DNA of 64,000 bases from Verrucomicrobiota bacterium (GCA_027622555.1 JAQBYJ010000004.1:1-64000), one strand, 5' to 3'. Shown: positions 43,528-53,140, counted from the stretch's first letter. Made by a program: numbers and translations. The notes: generated from the letters alone by a model not told the origin.

Positions 43528-45129
43528 TTAAGATTTAGAACGAATCATGCGTTGGAAGAGGTTGTGAGTAATTTGCTGGACGCGGGGATCGACTCCTTGT
43601 TGAGCGACTCCATGCCTGACCGGAGTTTTGTGACCCGGAGGGCTGGATAAACCATTGGCCCACCAGATGGTGGCGGCATTAAACACGATATTACCTTTGG
43701 GGCCGTCGTAGATCGTGGCGGTGTAATGGCCCGGATTTTTGCCGTTGATCAAGGTCTCGCCTTCAGCAACGACCTGCATCCCGGGCAGGTCCATCATCGG
43801 GGCGCCGTGCCATTCCCAGCCGACCAAGCCTTTGATAGAATCTCCCTTCTTCATGCCGGACCCTTTAAAGAGCCAATGGTCCGGCAGAGTACAGGTCCAA
43901 TCGCCGGCTCCCCTGACCGGAGGAGTCGTCCGATTTCCCATCAATAAAGCACCATCCGGCCCCATGACGGGTTCGAAGCCGTCCTGATTGACGTTTCGCC
44001 TTGCGTCTCCGCTTCCATATTCGGGCGGAAAGAACCAGCCTTCCCGACGAGTGACGCGGTTCGGCGTACCGTTTCCGGAAGGCAGCAGGGGAACAACACA
44101 GAGAACGGCATTGGCACTCAGAAAGGCGAGGTTCACCCCTTCATCACGTGCTTTTAGAACGTTGTCGTACATCTGCAAGGACCAGTACTCATCGTGACCC
44201 ACTGAAATGAATCCTTTGGTGCGCAGCAAGCTAGCGGGATCGGCATGGGTGTCGATATTTGAAATGTAGGAAACATCGTAGCCATGTTGCTCCAGCCAAA
44301 AGGCCAAGGGAAATTCCCAGGGCCGGTATTCACCGGAACCCACGGATGCTTTGATCCGATTAACGGGGTGGGTGAACAAGGCATAAGGACGATCGAAGCT
44401 CACGGATCCACTGGGCACGCTGGTAGTGGATCGTCCTTCATGTGCTGAATAAATCGAAAAATCAGTCGGCCACCGGTTGTAAGCGGACCAGGTCAGATCG
44501 CTGCATTGAAACAGCAGATCGCAGGGACGATCATCGCGCACGATGAAGATAACGTAGCTTTGGATTCCACTGAACTCTCCTGTCAGTTTCCCCAGGTAAA
44601 CACCGCTCAACCACTCGTCGGGTATGGTCAATTCCACCGAGGGTTCCCACTGGCATTCGTGCAAGTAGTTTTCGCCGACGGGTGGCACCGGTTGCGGGGC
44701 GCCTTTGAGTGAGTCGTATCGTCTGACCAGCCGAGCTCCATCTCCGTTGTAGTAACCGGTGCGAAAGATCTCCAAATTGAACTCGGTCTCCGGATCCGTG
44801 CTCACCATAATCTGCAACTTCTCACCCGCCCGGACGCTGTTGGCCGAGCAGTAGCCTTCAATCCAAGGGCAGCGTCCGCTGGTCACGTTGCTTCTTCCTA
44901 TGGTGGGGTCGGTAAGGGTATTGGTGAGCAACCAGTCGCGCGTTCCGGGTTTGGCGTTCTCGAGTTGTATCAAGTTTCGTCCTGCCTGTCCTGAGCTTGG
45001 CGAAGGCGATTGCCCAAATATATTAGGAACACCAATCGCGCTTGTGGCAAGGCCCAGGCCTGCGGCGGCCGCCCCTTTGAGTAGATCACGGCGATGGATG
45101 CCGCGTTTGGGTTTGTGTGATTCGTTCAT
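43528..45129 (-). CDS. N,N-dimethylformamidase beta subunit-like secreted protein, Tat leader (A)
   Basis: A 533-residue protein with a twin-arginine leader (HRRDLLKGAAAAGLGLAT). The body matches the large-subunit-like domain of N,N-dimethylformamidase: an N-terminal beta-sandwich (about 90-200; FNLEIFRTGYYNGDGARLV, GVYLGKLTG, IQSYVIFIVRDD) and an alpha/beta part with TWSAYNRWP, PLAFWLEQHGYDVSYISNID and GHDEYWS (about 220-340). Most homologues have no tested function; amide or glycan-linked substrates are possible. The leader and about 150 bases upstream are nearly the same as those of the next gene, while the bodies differ. Confidence 0.8.
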   Translation of the reverse strand: MNESHKPKRGIHRRDLLKGAAAAGLGLATSAIGVPNIFGQSPSPSSGQAGRNLIQLENAKPGTRDWLLTNTLTDPTIGRSNVTSGRCPWIEGYCSANSVRAGEKLQIMVSTDPETEFNLEIFRTGYYNGDGARLVRRYDSLKGAPQPVPPVGENYLHECQWEPSVELTIPDEWLSGVYLGKLTGEFSGIQSYVIFIVRDDRPCDLLFQCSDLTWSAYNRWPTDFSIYSAHEGRSTTSVPSGSVSFDRPYALFTHPVNRIKASVGSGEYRPWEFPLAFWLEQHGYDVSYISNIDTHADPASLLRTKGFISVGHDEYWSLQMYDNVLKARDEGVNLAFLSANAVLCVVPLLPSGNGTPNRVTRREGWFFPPEYGSGDARRNVNQDGFEPVMGPDGALLMGNRTTPPVRGAGDWTCTLPDHWLFKGSGMKKGDSIKGLVGWEWHGAPMMDLPGMQVVAEGETLINGKNPGHYTATIYDGPKGNIVFNAATIWWANGLSSPPGHKTPVRHGVAQQGVDPRVQQITHNLFQRMIRSKS

Positions 45130-45164
45130 GTTTGTCTTGGGGTAAATCCTATATCAGCTAATTT

Positions 45165-45224
45165 GGTAGCCGAGCCGTCCGAATTTCATTGATCAACGGC
45201 TCGATCGCCGTTTCGAGCCCTACC
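45165..45224. repeat. REP-like doublet upstream of gene A
   Basis: GGTAGC-CGAGCCGTCC faces CGGCTCG...GAGCCCTACC. It aligns with the element at 47699-47767 and lies at the same distance (about 36 bases) from the start of a Tat-leader gene, as part of a duplicated upstream region. Confidence 0.65.
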
Positions 45225-45311
45225 ATTCGACGGCATACGCGCCTTTTGGTTGGGGTAAATTTTGTCGGGGCTAACTTGCCGCTGAAGGGATCTGAAAAAT
45301 GGCATCGCATC

Positions 45312-47663
45312 CTATTCGCCTTTCCGCTTCACGCCAAAGTGGTGCAGCACGTTCCTGACAAGCATGCTCATTTTCTCGTCGTGGTAGAGACCCCACGCCG
45401 TTGCGATCGAACCGGTATGGAAGACGCGTCCCCCTTCGGGGCGCTCCCAGTAAATGATTTCGGCAATGGTCTCCTCACCGCCGACTCGGGGTTGGTGACT
45501 CTCAGCGTTGAAATCGAGGACTTTGCGCGACGCCTGGCTACTGGCGATAGTTATGATGCCTTCGGGTTCGACCAGTCCCTTGATGACCGGATCCGCTGTG
45601 GCTCGCTGCAAAGTCGATAGGCGCACATCAAACTCGTGGCCTACGGCTCCCATATCTTCGCTGATAAACCCAAAGGTATCTCCCTGCTTCAGCTCAATCT
45701 TGTGCGGCTGGTTGAACAGAAAATGATCCGACTGCTCCACCCGGTAGGGTTGAAACGCGCCGCCCCACCCAATACAGGTTAGCCCCACATTTTTCCAGGC
45801 AGGATAACCACAGAAGCGCATCAGGCTGCCGAGCTTGAAATCGTGACTGTGATAAAGTTCCCCCACCTGAGCGTTGGCACGTCCACCAATTCCGGTTCCA
45901 TATTTGCGGCATTCCATCACCTCGCCGGTGTCATCAAAACTGACCCTCCAGAACATGGTGTTTCCCGACATCACCAGGGCCGCACCACCGGACTTCAGGT
46001 ACTTGTCGAGTCCATCATAAGCGGGGGCCGACCAGTACTCACTGTGCCCATTGAGACACACGGCCTGGTATCCTTCGAGAACCTCCGGGTTTCGATCAAG
46101 ATCGTGGTCAGTGATGACATCGTAGTCGTAGCCGTGCTTGTCCAGCCAGAGATGCAGGAAACGCTCCCCGCGGAGTAAGTGGCTGTATGAATCATTAATA
46201 TAGGTTTTGTTTGGGCCAGCTGCCGGCCACGGTAAATTCAATCCAATTTTGTAGGTCGGTTGCCCAGCGCGGTGATCCCGGTAACAACTGTAGGTTGCTG
46301 CGTCCGGGTGACTGCTTTCCAGACCTCCCGTACCCAGGCGAGTCAACTCCGGTCCATGATTGACCGGGAACGGAGCCGAGTTGTAAGCCAGCCAGGTATT
46401 CGACGAGACAAGCACCAAAAGCGGCGCTTTGGGCCGCGATTCGGGGCGCCGCACGATGAAGGTGGTGAAGTAGCGCATGGACTTGCCATCCACCTCGAAA
46501 TCAAACCGTCCCGCGTAGACTCCGGATTTGGCGTCGGCGGGAATCTTGAAGCGATGGCTCACGTCCCAGTGAGCATTGTACAGTTCGTCGGAGGCCAATC
46601 GCAGCCCGTGGCCGCGTTTCGGATCTTGAGTTGGATCGTAGGACGTGGCGTGGCGACCAATCGCCGAGGCATCAAAGCTGGGGCCGCCAATCATCCAGGT
46701 ACCCAGGTTAATGATCTGACCGTGGCGGCCGTCCGCACTCGCATCGGTGACCCGAGTGCCACGCTCTTCAGTGAAGGGCCAGCAAGCTAACACGGAATCA
46801 TCCTTGGGAGCTGTCAGTCCTTGATCGGCGAATAGTTGTTGAATCTGCTCTTCGTTCAGCGCCTCGTCATAGATCACACACATGGCGAGATCGCCGTCGT
46901 AGAAATTCGAGGTCTTGCCTTGGTTACCAAAAGCGCCCAACCGAAGCGCAGTCTGCCCCGGTCTGACGACTCCGGTGAATAAGAACTCTTCCGCCAGCTT
47001 GCCGTCGACGTAGATGCGTTTTGTCTTTCCATCCCAACTGGCCACAACGTGATGCCAATTCTGAACGCTGATAAGCCCCCGCTCGGTTTGATGAAGCGAC
47101 GCGGGATCGTGTTTCCCACCCGACCCTGTCATGAAAGCGATGCGGCCCTCGTTGAGAAACAGTCCGATACCACTGCGCTCGGGAAAGTCGTGCTGAGTAA
47201 TCAGTCCCTGCCATCCCTCCAGGCTGAACGGACGGATCCAGCCTTCCAAGGTTAGCTCAGTCAGCCGTCTCTCATCGGGCAGCCCCTTGGCCACATGCAC
47301 GTATGACCCGGGATGGATGGGCTGAGATTTGGGATTCTCGACCTGCACCCTTTCAAGAACGGGATCATCGTCTCGATTCTCCGGCTCCGGCCCCAGTTGC
47401 ACGACGGATAGGTCATAGGGAACGCTGCTGCTGACTCGGAATTCGATTTCCTCACCCGCAACAATGCTCTTCTGGGCGTAGGCATGTAAACCGGGCAGGT
47501 CCACCGGCCAATGTACGGGAATTGTCGACCCCTTCTCACTCCCTTGCCCAAAGGCTTTAGGAATGCCGATCGCGCCCGTGGCAAGACCCAGGCTGGCGGC
47601 AGCCGCCCCTTTGAGTAGATCACGGCGATGGATGCCGCGCTTGGGGTTGTGTGATTCGTTCAT
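45312..47663 (-). CDS. LamG plus N,N-dimethylformamidase beta subunit-like secreted protein, Tat leader (B)
   Basis: A 783-residue protein from the ATG at 47663, chosen because it gives the same leader as its downstream neighbour (NESHNPKRGIHRRDLLKGAAA). After the leader comes a beta domain, then a LamG/concanavalin-like domain at about residues 115-280 (LTLEGWIRPFSLEGWQGLI, WHHVVASWDGKTKRIYVDG, GDLAMCVIYDEALNEEQI), which usually binds sugars. The C-terminal half is the dimethylformamidase-beta-like part with SNTWLAYNSAPFP, FLHLWLDKHGYDYDVITDHDL and NGHSEYWS. It is likely exported and acts on a carbohydrate-linked substrate. It is paralogous to the next gene but with an added LamG domain. Confidence 0.82.
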   Translation of the reverse strand: MNESHNPKRGIHRRDLLKGAAAASLGLATGAIGIPKAFGQGSEKGSTIPVHWPVDLPGLHAYAQKSIVAGEEIEFRVSSSVPYDLSVVQLGPEPENRDDDPVLERVQVENPKSQPIHPGSYVHVAKGLPDERRLTELTLEGWIRPFSLEGWQGLITQHDFPERSGIGLFLNEGRIAFMTGSGGKHDPASLHQTERGLISVQNWHHVVASWDGKTKRIYVDGKLAEEFLFTGVVRPGQTALRLGAFGNQGKTSNFYDGDLAMCVIYDEALNEEQIQQLFADQGLTAPKDDSVLACWPFTEERGTRVTDASADGRHGQIINLGTWMIGGPSFDASAIGRHATSYDPTQDPKRGHGLRLASDELYNAHWDVSHRFKIPADAKSGVYAGRFDFEVDGKSMRYFTTFIVRRPESRPKAPLLVLVSSNTWLAYNSAPFPVNHGPELTRLGTGGLESSHPDAATYSCYRDHRAGQPTYKIGLNLPWPAAGPNKTYINDSYSHLLRGERFLHLWLDKHGYDYDVITDHDLDRNPEVLEGYQAVCLNGHSEYWSAPAYDGLDKYLKSGGAALVMSGNTMFWRVSFDDTGEVMECRKYGTGIGGRANAQVGELYHSHDFKLGSLMRFCGYPAWKNVGLTCIGWGGAFQPYRVEQSDHFLFNQPHKIELKQGDTFGFISEDMGAVGHEFDVRLSTLQRATADPVIKGLVEPEGIITIASSQASRKVLDFNAESHQPRVGGEETIAEIIYWERPEGGRVFHTGSIATAWGLYHDEKMSMLVRNVLHHFGVKRKGE

Positions 47664-47698
47664 GCTTATTTCGGGGTAAGTTCTATATCTGCAACTTT

Positions 47699-47767
47699 GG
47701 TAGGGACGGATCGCCAAGCCGTCCGAATTTCATCGACCAACGGCTCGCTCGGCGATCGAGCCCTACC
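47699..47767. repeat. REP-like doublet upstream of gene B
   Basis: GGTAGGGACGGATCGCC faces GGCGATCGAGCCCTACC across a central CGTCCGAATTTCATCGACC. The arms are inverted copies of each other and belong to the GGTAGGG...CCCTACC family. Confidence 0.7.
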
Positions 47768-47846
47768 ATTCGAGGGCATACACGCCTTATTATTAGGTAA
47801 TTTGCGTTAGTTTTCCAAGAGTCCATATTTGTGTTCCAGCCTGCGG

Positions 47847-50108
47847 CTACCGTGCCTGCGATAAGTAGGCGACGATGTCTGCAAGATCGTCAGGACTTAA
47901 AAGGGCATCAAACACCTCAGGCATGAGGGATGTATTTGAATACTGAGCTTCAATAATATCCGCGGTCTGTATGGTAACTTCCGCTCCCGGTGCAGCAGAG
48001 AGGACCATGGTTTCCTCGGTTTCATCCGTAATAATACCGGAGAATTCACCCTCCTTGGTGCGGACGTGCACCCTCTCGTAATAACGAACGATGGAAGAAC
48101 TTGGAAAAACAATGGCTTCCAATAGATCCCACTTGCCCCGCATGGCGCCAATGTTTGTTAGATCCGGACCAAAATGCAGTCCTTGATCACCCATTCTGTG
48201 ACAGGTGATGCACAGCGACTTGGAGGCATCGGCAAAGAGTTTCTCTCCACCCTTAGGATCTCCCTTTGTCTGACTGAAATGTGCTCTTAGCTCCCCCATG
48301 CGCGTATACTGATGAGCTACTTTGACAGGATCGGTGTCGACCGGATCGGCCTGGAGAATATCGGGCCGGACATTGGGATTGGGACCACTCTGGGCAACCT
48401 CCGCCATGATTCGGAGTTGTTTCGCCAGGGGATGATTTTCGGAAACCTCTTCCGCGACACCCATTTCAAACAGCGCGTAGGTGATGGCGTGCTTTAGAAA
48501 CGGATCGAGTTCACCGAGGCCTGCTTTCAGCAACGTGCTCATCGAGGAGCGGTCGCCGATTCTGCCCAGCGCCATGGCGGCCAGTCGGCGAATATGAGCA
48601 TCCTCAGAAGTGATTGCCTTCTGTAGTGCCGGCACCGCAGCCTGATCTCGCCAAAGAGAAGCGCTTTGGATGGCCACCGAGCACTCGTCCGCACTGCCAT
48701 GATTGATTCGCTCCCGTAAAACTTTGCGCGCCGCAGAGCCATCGATGCGATGGAGCGACCACAAGGCAGGCACGCCAGCCTTGGCCGTACGCAGTTCATC
48801 GATATTTTCTTCTCTGGCCAAAGCTTCGATGGCGCGGTTCACGACTACCGGTCGTTCATCGGAAAGGTAAGCGACGGAGGGCTGATCCCAATTCAGCTCA
48901 TAGCCTCGCGGATCTTCCTGAACTACTGCATCTGTTTTTCGGATACGATAAATACCACCAAGGACATGCGGCTTGGCTACCTGCGAAGTCGGACAACACA
49001 TCATATACCAGCTTCCCGTATCTGCTACGAGCAAACTGCCGTCGGCATCTTCAATCACATCGGTCGGATGAAAATCCGTCTGATCGCCTTCGAGAAGCAC
49101 CTCCGCTTCCGAAGCAAAGGTCGAACCGGAGCGACTCAACGGGTATCTGGATATCCTTCGCAGGTTAAAGTCGGCGCAAAGCAAGTCTCCTTTGAGCCCC
49201 AAGGCATTGTTCCTGGCCATGATTACTCCGGAAGGGGCCGCAGCTCCTGTATGCGTCATCACAGGCAAAAAATCTCCCGTTTGAGGATGACCCGACAGGA
49301 CAGCTGGGTTTTTCCTGCCATACACACCGCCGTAAACCGAATGCAATATACCGTCGCGCTGTCCGGGGTGAGTCGCCGGAAGAACGAAAAACGTTCCACT
49401 GAGAAAGCGCTCGCCCGTTTCACTGAATGCCAAGCCAACCGGGTTGTTCATACCGCCCGTCATGACGACTTCCAATTCACTGCCATCCGGTCGGGCTCGA
49501 AAGGCATGAGGCGCCTTTGACTGATGCACCTTACCATTTCCAAGGACAAAGTTCTGCTCATCATAAGCTCCCTTGGTCCAATAAAAATAGCCGTCCGGAC
49601 CGAGGTAAGGACCATGCAAGTCATTAGCGCAGCGTTCTATGGTTCCGCTGTTAAACCAGGACACTCGTTCATCGGCTACATGGTCGCCATCGTTGTCGCT
49701 GAATTTCCATATATTTGGTGGGGCTCCTACATAAACGTCTCCTTTATAAACCAGAATGCCTTCCGGAAATGGTACCTCCTCGGCAAATACCGACGACTCA
49801 TCGAAGACCCCGTCGCCGTCGGTATCGACCAGGCGCAGAATGCGGTGGCTCGGTTCCGCCAGCTGAATCGGCCCCACTCGGGTGTCTCCGGAACTATCCG
49901 TGACATACAAGCTGCCATCCTCATCGAAATACATATGGATGGGCCGATCGACGAGGGGTGGTGCTGCCGCTAGTTCGAGCGTGTAGCCGTCCGGCAGGGT
50001 AAAGTTGTGCGGAGGAAAGGAAACGGTCTCAGCGCCCATGGCTCTGAGTGAGAAATTAGTGCCCAACAGGGCCACTCCAATCGTGATAAGAAAGCGAACC
50101 AGGTTCAT
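47847..50108 (-). CDS. PVC-type heme-binding CxxCH protein (dehydrogenase-like propeller, HEAT repeats, cytochrome c)
   Basis: A 753-residue periplasmic protein with a signal peptide (1 to about 26). An N-terminal beta-propeller (about 35-390) of the putative membrane-bound dehydrogenase type has repeated D-x-DGDG motifs (VDTDGDGVFDESSVFAE, FSDNDGDHVADERV). HEAT-like repeats follow (about 400-560; AAVPALQKAI, IRRLAAMALGRIGD). The C-terminal cytochrome c-like domain has one heme site, CITCH (about 636-640), with FGPDLTNIG and a final DDLADIVAYLSQ. This is typical of Planctomycetes and Verrucomicrobia; it is thought to oxidise sugars and pass electrons out, but few members are tested. Confidence 0.9.
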   Translation of the reverse strand: MNLVRFLITIGVALLGTNFSLRAMGAETVSFPPHNFTLPDGYTLELAAAPPLVDRPIHMYFDEDGSLYVTDSSGDTRVGPIQLAEPSHRILRLVDTDGDGVFDESSVFAEEVPFPEGILVYKGDVYVGAPPNIWKFSDNDGDHVADERVSWFNSGTIERCANDLHGPYLGPDGYFYWTKGAYDEQNFVLGNGKVHQSKAPHAFRARPDGSELEVVMTGGMNNPVGLAFSETGERFLSGTFFVLPATHPGQRDGILHSVYGGVYGRKNPAVLSGHPQTGDFLPVMTHTGAAAPSGVIMARNNALGLKGDLLCADFNLRRISRYPLSRSGSTFASEAEVLLEGDQTDFHPTDVIEDADGSLLVADTGSWYMMCCPTSQVAKPHVLGGIYRIRKTDAVVQEDPRGYELNWDQPSVAYLSDERPVVVNRAIEALAREENIDELRTAKAGVPALWSLHRIDGSAARKVLRERINHGSADECSVAIQSASLWRDQAAVPALQKAITSEDAHIRRLAAMALGRIGDRSSMSTLLKAGLGELDPFLKHAITYALFEMGVAEEVSENHPLAKQLRIMAEVAQSGPNPNVRPDILQADPVDTDPVKVAHQYTRMGELRAHFSQTKGDPKGGEKLFADASKSLCITCHRMGDQGLHFGPDLTNIGAMRGKWDLLEAIVFPSSSIVRYYERVHVRTKEGEFSGIITDETEETMVLSAAPGAEVTIQTADIIEAQYSNTSLMPEVFDALLSPDDLADIVAYLSQAR

Positions 50109-50156
50109 GACAAAAAGAAGTTCTTAGAGTTGAAAAGAGGTAAACCCAAACGTTTC

Positions 50157-50275
50157 AAAAAACCGAGATGTGATGAAGAGCAAGGCGCAGTTCGCCAGCC
50201 CGCGCGGGAGCGTAGATTACTACGTGACCAAGCGGGTTGCGGGCTGGAACGCTGCTCTTCGCGCATGTCGGTTTT
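50157..50275. repeat. Large imperfect palindrome of about 119 bp
   Basis: The left arm runs AAAACCGAGATG...GAAGAGCA...GCCAGCCCGC and the right arm is its inverse, GCGGGCTGG...TGCTCTTC...CATGTCGGTTTT, with a TACTACGTGACC centre. It would fold into a long hairpin. It lies 49 bases before the heme-protein gene start, in a 655-base space with no gene, and looks like a separate repeat family. Confidence 0.7.
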
Positions 50276-50763
50276 AGGCTTCATAAGCGCGTTTTTCTAA
50301 GGTCATTTTTTGTGCGGTTCGATAATTCACTATAAAATTTCGTAACAAGTTGTATTTTAATTCCTTAACTTGGCGCTTTTAAAGCCGTTTGAAACCTTGG
50401 GTAAACTGAAATCCATCATAGGGCGAAAGCGAAAAGACTAAACAACTGGCCAATCCCCGACCACTGTAAAATCGGCCTCGTAAAAAGAGGCGAAGCACAG
50501 AATTGTAGGGATGGATTAAGTAATAGTTGCTTGTTTTGCTTTCGGCAATCAACAAGCAAAGGTATGCATAAAGGGTTAATTTATCGACAAATGCATTCTT
50601 CCACCTAATTCGAGGGGACCTTCTTTGACCAGCTTGCGGCTGTGAGCCAATCCACAATTTGGTTCATTTGCATTATTATAGACCTCATGTGCATATGATT
50701 GTGAATCGCGCCCGACCGAATTCTCTCAAAGATTAGAGGGAAATCATTGCGCACATCCCACTC
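50276..50763. other. Intergenic region
   Basis: No gene is visible between the palindrome and the next plus-strand gene. A 92-codon minus-strand frame shows no family or start signal. The stretch probably holds the promoter for the 50.8 kb genes. Confidence 0.45.
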
Positions 50764-51390
50764 ATGAATGTCCCATCGAAATTCCGTTCTGCCCCATTGT
50801 TTATGTCCCTTTTCGCCGCGCTTTTTCTATCCACCTGTCTGGTTGCGCAACCCAAAGCGCCCCTTCATCCCCAACCTTCGCGTATCACCCCTGAAGCGTG
50901 GCGGACGGCTCGCCAGGAAATTCGATCCGCTTCCCTGGAAGCGAAAATCGACTACCTGCTCGATCGAGCGGAGATCGAAGATATCATCACCATCTATGCC
51001 TATAGCGTCGATACGCGCAACTGGCCATTACATGGTGAAATTTTCAAAGAGTCGCTCCAGATGCGCAGAGACGATGGCTACCCAAAGGTCGACAATCAGG
51101 AGAGACTGAAATCACTGGACAAGTTTTTCCAGCGTTTCACAAGCACGCAGCATCTTGGATTCCCGCTCGCGATAATGATAGAGCAAGACTCTGCCTATGC
51201 CGTTGCTTCCCTACACGCGCGGCACTACGACGAGAATGGCGATCCGATCGATAACACGCTGCTTTTCGGCCAATATGAATTTTGGTTTGAAAGAACTTCT
51301 GAAGGATGGAAAGTTAACAAGCTCGCTCAGGTGAATCGCACTCGGATAAACACTTCTGAAGCGAAATTCCCTGAAGAGAAATCACCCTAA
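50764..51390 (+). CDS. Exported SnoaL/NTF2-like protein
   Basis: A 208-residue protein with a Sec signal peptide (1 to about 28, ending VAQ) and an NTF2-like fold of the SnoaL_4 type: KIDYLLDRAEIEDIITIYAYSVDTRNW at the start of the domain, HLGFPLAIMIEQDSAYAVASLHARH in the strands, and FGQYEFWFERTSEGWKVNKLAQ at the end. The family covers small-molecule dehydratases, isomerases and ligand binders; the exact role is unknown. The next gene, an AraC regulator, starts 20 bases after its stop. Confidence 0.78.
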   Translation: MNVPSKFRSAPLFMSLFAALFLSTCLVAQPKAPLHPQPSRITPEAWRTARQEIRSASLEAKIDYLLDRAEIEDIITIYAYSVDTRNWPLHGEIFKESLQMRRDDGYPKVDNQERLKSLDKFFQRFTSTQHLGFPLAIMIEQDSAYAVASLHARHYDENGDPIDNTLLFGQYEFWFERTSEGWKVNKLAQVNRTRINTSEAKFPEEKSP

Positions 51391-51409
51391 AACCGCCTAA
51401 AGAAAAACC

Positions 51410-52300
51410 GTGAATACTTCATCTACGTCGAACTTACTCCGTATCCCGGGCGATCTTGCTGGCGAACCTAACAGTCGCTTCCTGCAAGCCGGTGGGCTCT
51501 GTTTCGGCGAATACCATCAACGCGTCGAACAAAAGCCGCGCAATATATTCGTGACGGAGCACACGCTCATTTTCGTTTCCAAGGGAGCGAAGGAGTTTCG
51601 CTTTCCGGATAAGGAAATCATAGTCGAGGCGGGCAAAGCCATTTTTCTTAAACGTGGCTGCTACCTGCTTTGCGAGAGTGTGCCCGACCATTCCAGATAC
51701 GAGAGCATATCGATTTTCTTCAACGAATCAGCAGTCCAGAAATTTTGGCTCGGTCTCGATCTTTCGGATACGAATTCCAGCTCGGTTTCTCCCGAGAACA
51801 GTGAAATGGTGATCCTCGAAATGTCTCCGGCCCTGGAACATTTTCGTGATACGATCATGAGCTGCTTCAGCTACGAGGGAAGTTTTCTGGAACAGCTCCT
51901 CACAATGAAATTACACGAGCTGCTACTCCTCTTGCTCGACACGCCCATCGCAGGCGAGCTGAAGGCTTTCTTTGGCGAAATATTCGACGAGAAACGCACC
52001 GACCCCGAGTATATCGTTTCCGAAAACGTGCTGACTCCTCTCAGTCTTGAGGACTACGCCCGACTTTCCAATCGTAGCCTCTCCTCTTTTAAACGCGCTT
52101 TCAAACAGAAGACCGGCCAAACTCCCGGAAATTGGATTCTGGATAATCGCTTGAAGCATGCGCGGATGCTGGTGCAAGCCACCGGCAAGACCATCAGTGA
52201 AATCGGAGGCGAAAGCGGGTTCAATAACGCATCCAGCTTTATTCGATCCTATCGCACACGATTCGGAGTGACGCCGGTTGCGGATCGCAAATCCGCTTGA
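51410..52300 (+). CDS. AraC family transcriptional regulator
   Basis: A 296-residue regulator with a GTG start. The N-terminal half is a cupin-like sensor (EFRFPDKEIIVEAGKAIFLKRG, about 65-85), and the C-terminal half has the double helix-turn-helix of the AraC/XylS family (about 205-292): SLEDYARLSNRSLSSFKRAFKQ and then ISEIGGESGFNNASSFIRSYRTRFGVTP. It probably activates the neighbouring exported-protein genes. Ligand unknown. The following start overlaps its stop by four bases. Confidence 0.92.
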   Translation: MNTSSTSNLLRIPGDLAGEPNSRFLQAGGLCFGEYHQRVEQKPRNIFVTEHTLIFVSKGAKEFRFPDKEIIVEAGKAIFLKRGCYLLCESVPDHSRYESISIFFNESAVQKFWLGLDLSDTNSSSVSPENSEMVILEMSPALEHFRDTIMSCFSYEGSFLEQLLTMKLHELLLLLLDTPIAGELKAFFGEIFDEKRTDPEYIVSENVLTPLSLEDYARLSNRSLSSFKRAFKQKTGQTPGNWILDNRLKHARMLVQATGKTISEIGGESGFNNASSFIRSYRTRFGVTPVADRKSA

Positions 52301-52392
52301 ACGATCGCAAGAGCACGATTTGCACATGGTTTGAACGTTCAAGCATGAGCTTTTTTGTAGAAGTCTTTGTCAGCGATAGACAGTCTTTTTCC

Positions 52393-52938
52393 ATGAGTTT
52401 ACATAGACCCAACTTTTTGCTGTGCCGCTTTTTCTTATTCGCCTTGATGATTTCGGGACTCGGCCAGGCACCCCTAAACGCGGAAATACCCAAAAACATG
52501 GCTAAAGATGTACACATCGAAACCTCCCACGAATTCGATCTTCCGGCAGACGCCGTTTGGAATCTGATCGCAGGCTTCGACACGTTGCCTGACTATCACG
52601 CAGCCGTTCCAGAAAGTCGCTTGGAACACGGAGGCGCCGTTCGCTATCTTACGATTTCCGACGACGCGGGCGGAGGCATTGTTGTTGAGCGTTTGGTGTA
52701 TTTCGATGATAACGCCATGACTTTCAGCTATAAAATCATCAAACTCATCGGCAGCCCGATGCCTTTCCGGAATTACCAGGCCTGGGTAAAACTCGAGTCT
52801 ACCGGCAAGAATTCCTGTAAGCTCAATTGGAACAGCTCTTTTAATGTAGAAGGTGCGAGTAAGAAGGAAGCCGAAGAGCTTGCGCTTGTTATCTACCAAG
52901 GTTGCTATGATGGGATCACGCGCGTCCTTGCCAAATAG
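52393..52938 (+). CDS. Exported SRPBCC (polyketide cyclase/START-like) protein
   Basis: About 181 residues from ATG 52393, which gives a Sec signal peptide ending near LNAE; frames open back to 52297 would give an odd non-signal extension. The domain is an SRPBCC lipid- or small-ligand-binding fold: HEFDLPADAVWNLIAGFDTLPDYHAAV at the start, GGIVVERLVYFDDNAMTFSYKII in the middle, and the C-terminal helix KEAEELALVIYQGCYDGI. The family binds hydrophobic ligands in a deep cavity. Export of such a domain is less common. Start position moderately uncertain. Confidence 0.72.
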   Translation: MSLHRPNFLLCRFFLFALMISGLGQAPLNAEIPKNMAKDVHIETSHEFDLPADAVWNLIAGFDTLPDYHAAVPESRLEHGGAVRYLTISDDAGGGIVVERLVYFDDNAMTFSYKIIKLIGSPMPFRNYQAWVKLESTGKNSCKLNWNSSFNVEGASKKEAEELALVIYQGCYDGITRVLAK

Positions 52939-53140
52939 GCTAACAAAGAATTAAACAAGACAAAGCACAATATTATCATCCGTCTCTCTAACTCAAAACC
53001 TCTTCCAGGAAATGCTCAAAACCTCTAAACTTCAATCCAGACTTTTTTAGCTCCATCTAGGAGTCCTTTTGATGTTAATGTTTTGGACTTGCCCCTTCCT
53101 TCTCAGTAATAAGAACCCATTGGATTTCGTATCAACAACC
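52939..53140. other. Intergenic region
   Basis: No gene is supported; it separates the SRPBCC gene from the next secreted-protein gene and may contain a promoter. Confidence 0.4.

Noticed and set aside
48750-49520. 256-codon open frame on the plus strand
   Set aside because: It lies fully antisense to the heme-protein gene and encodes no recognisable domain; such frames are mirror images of the codon use in the real gene.
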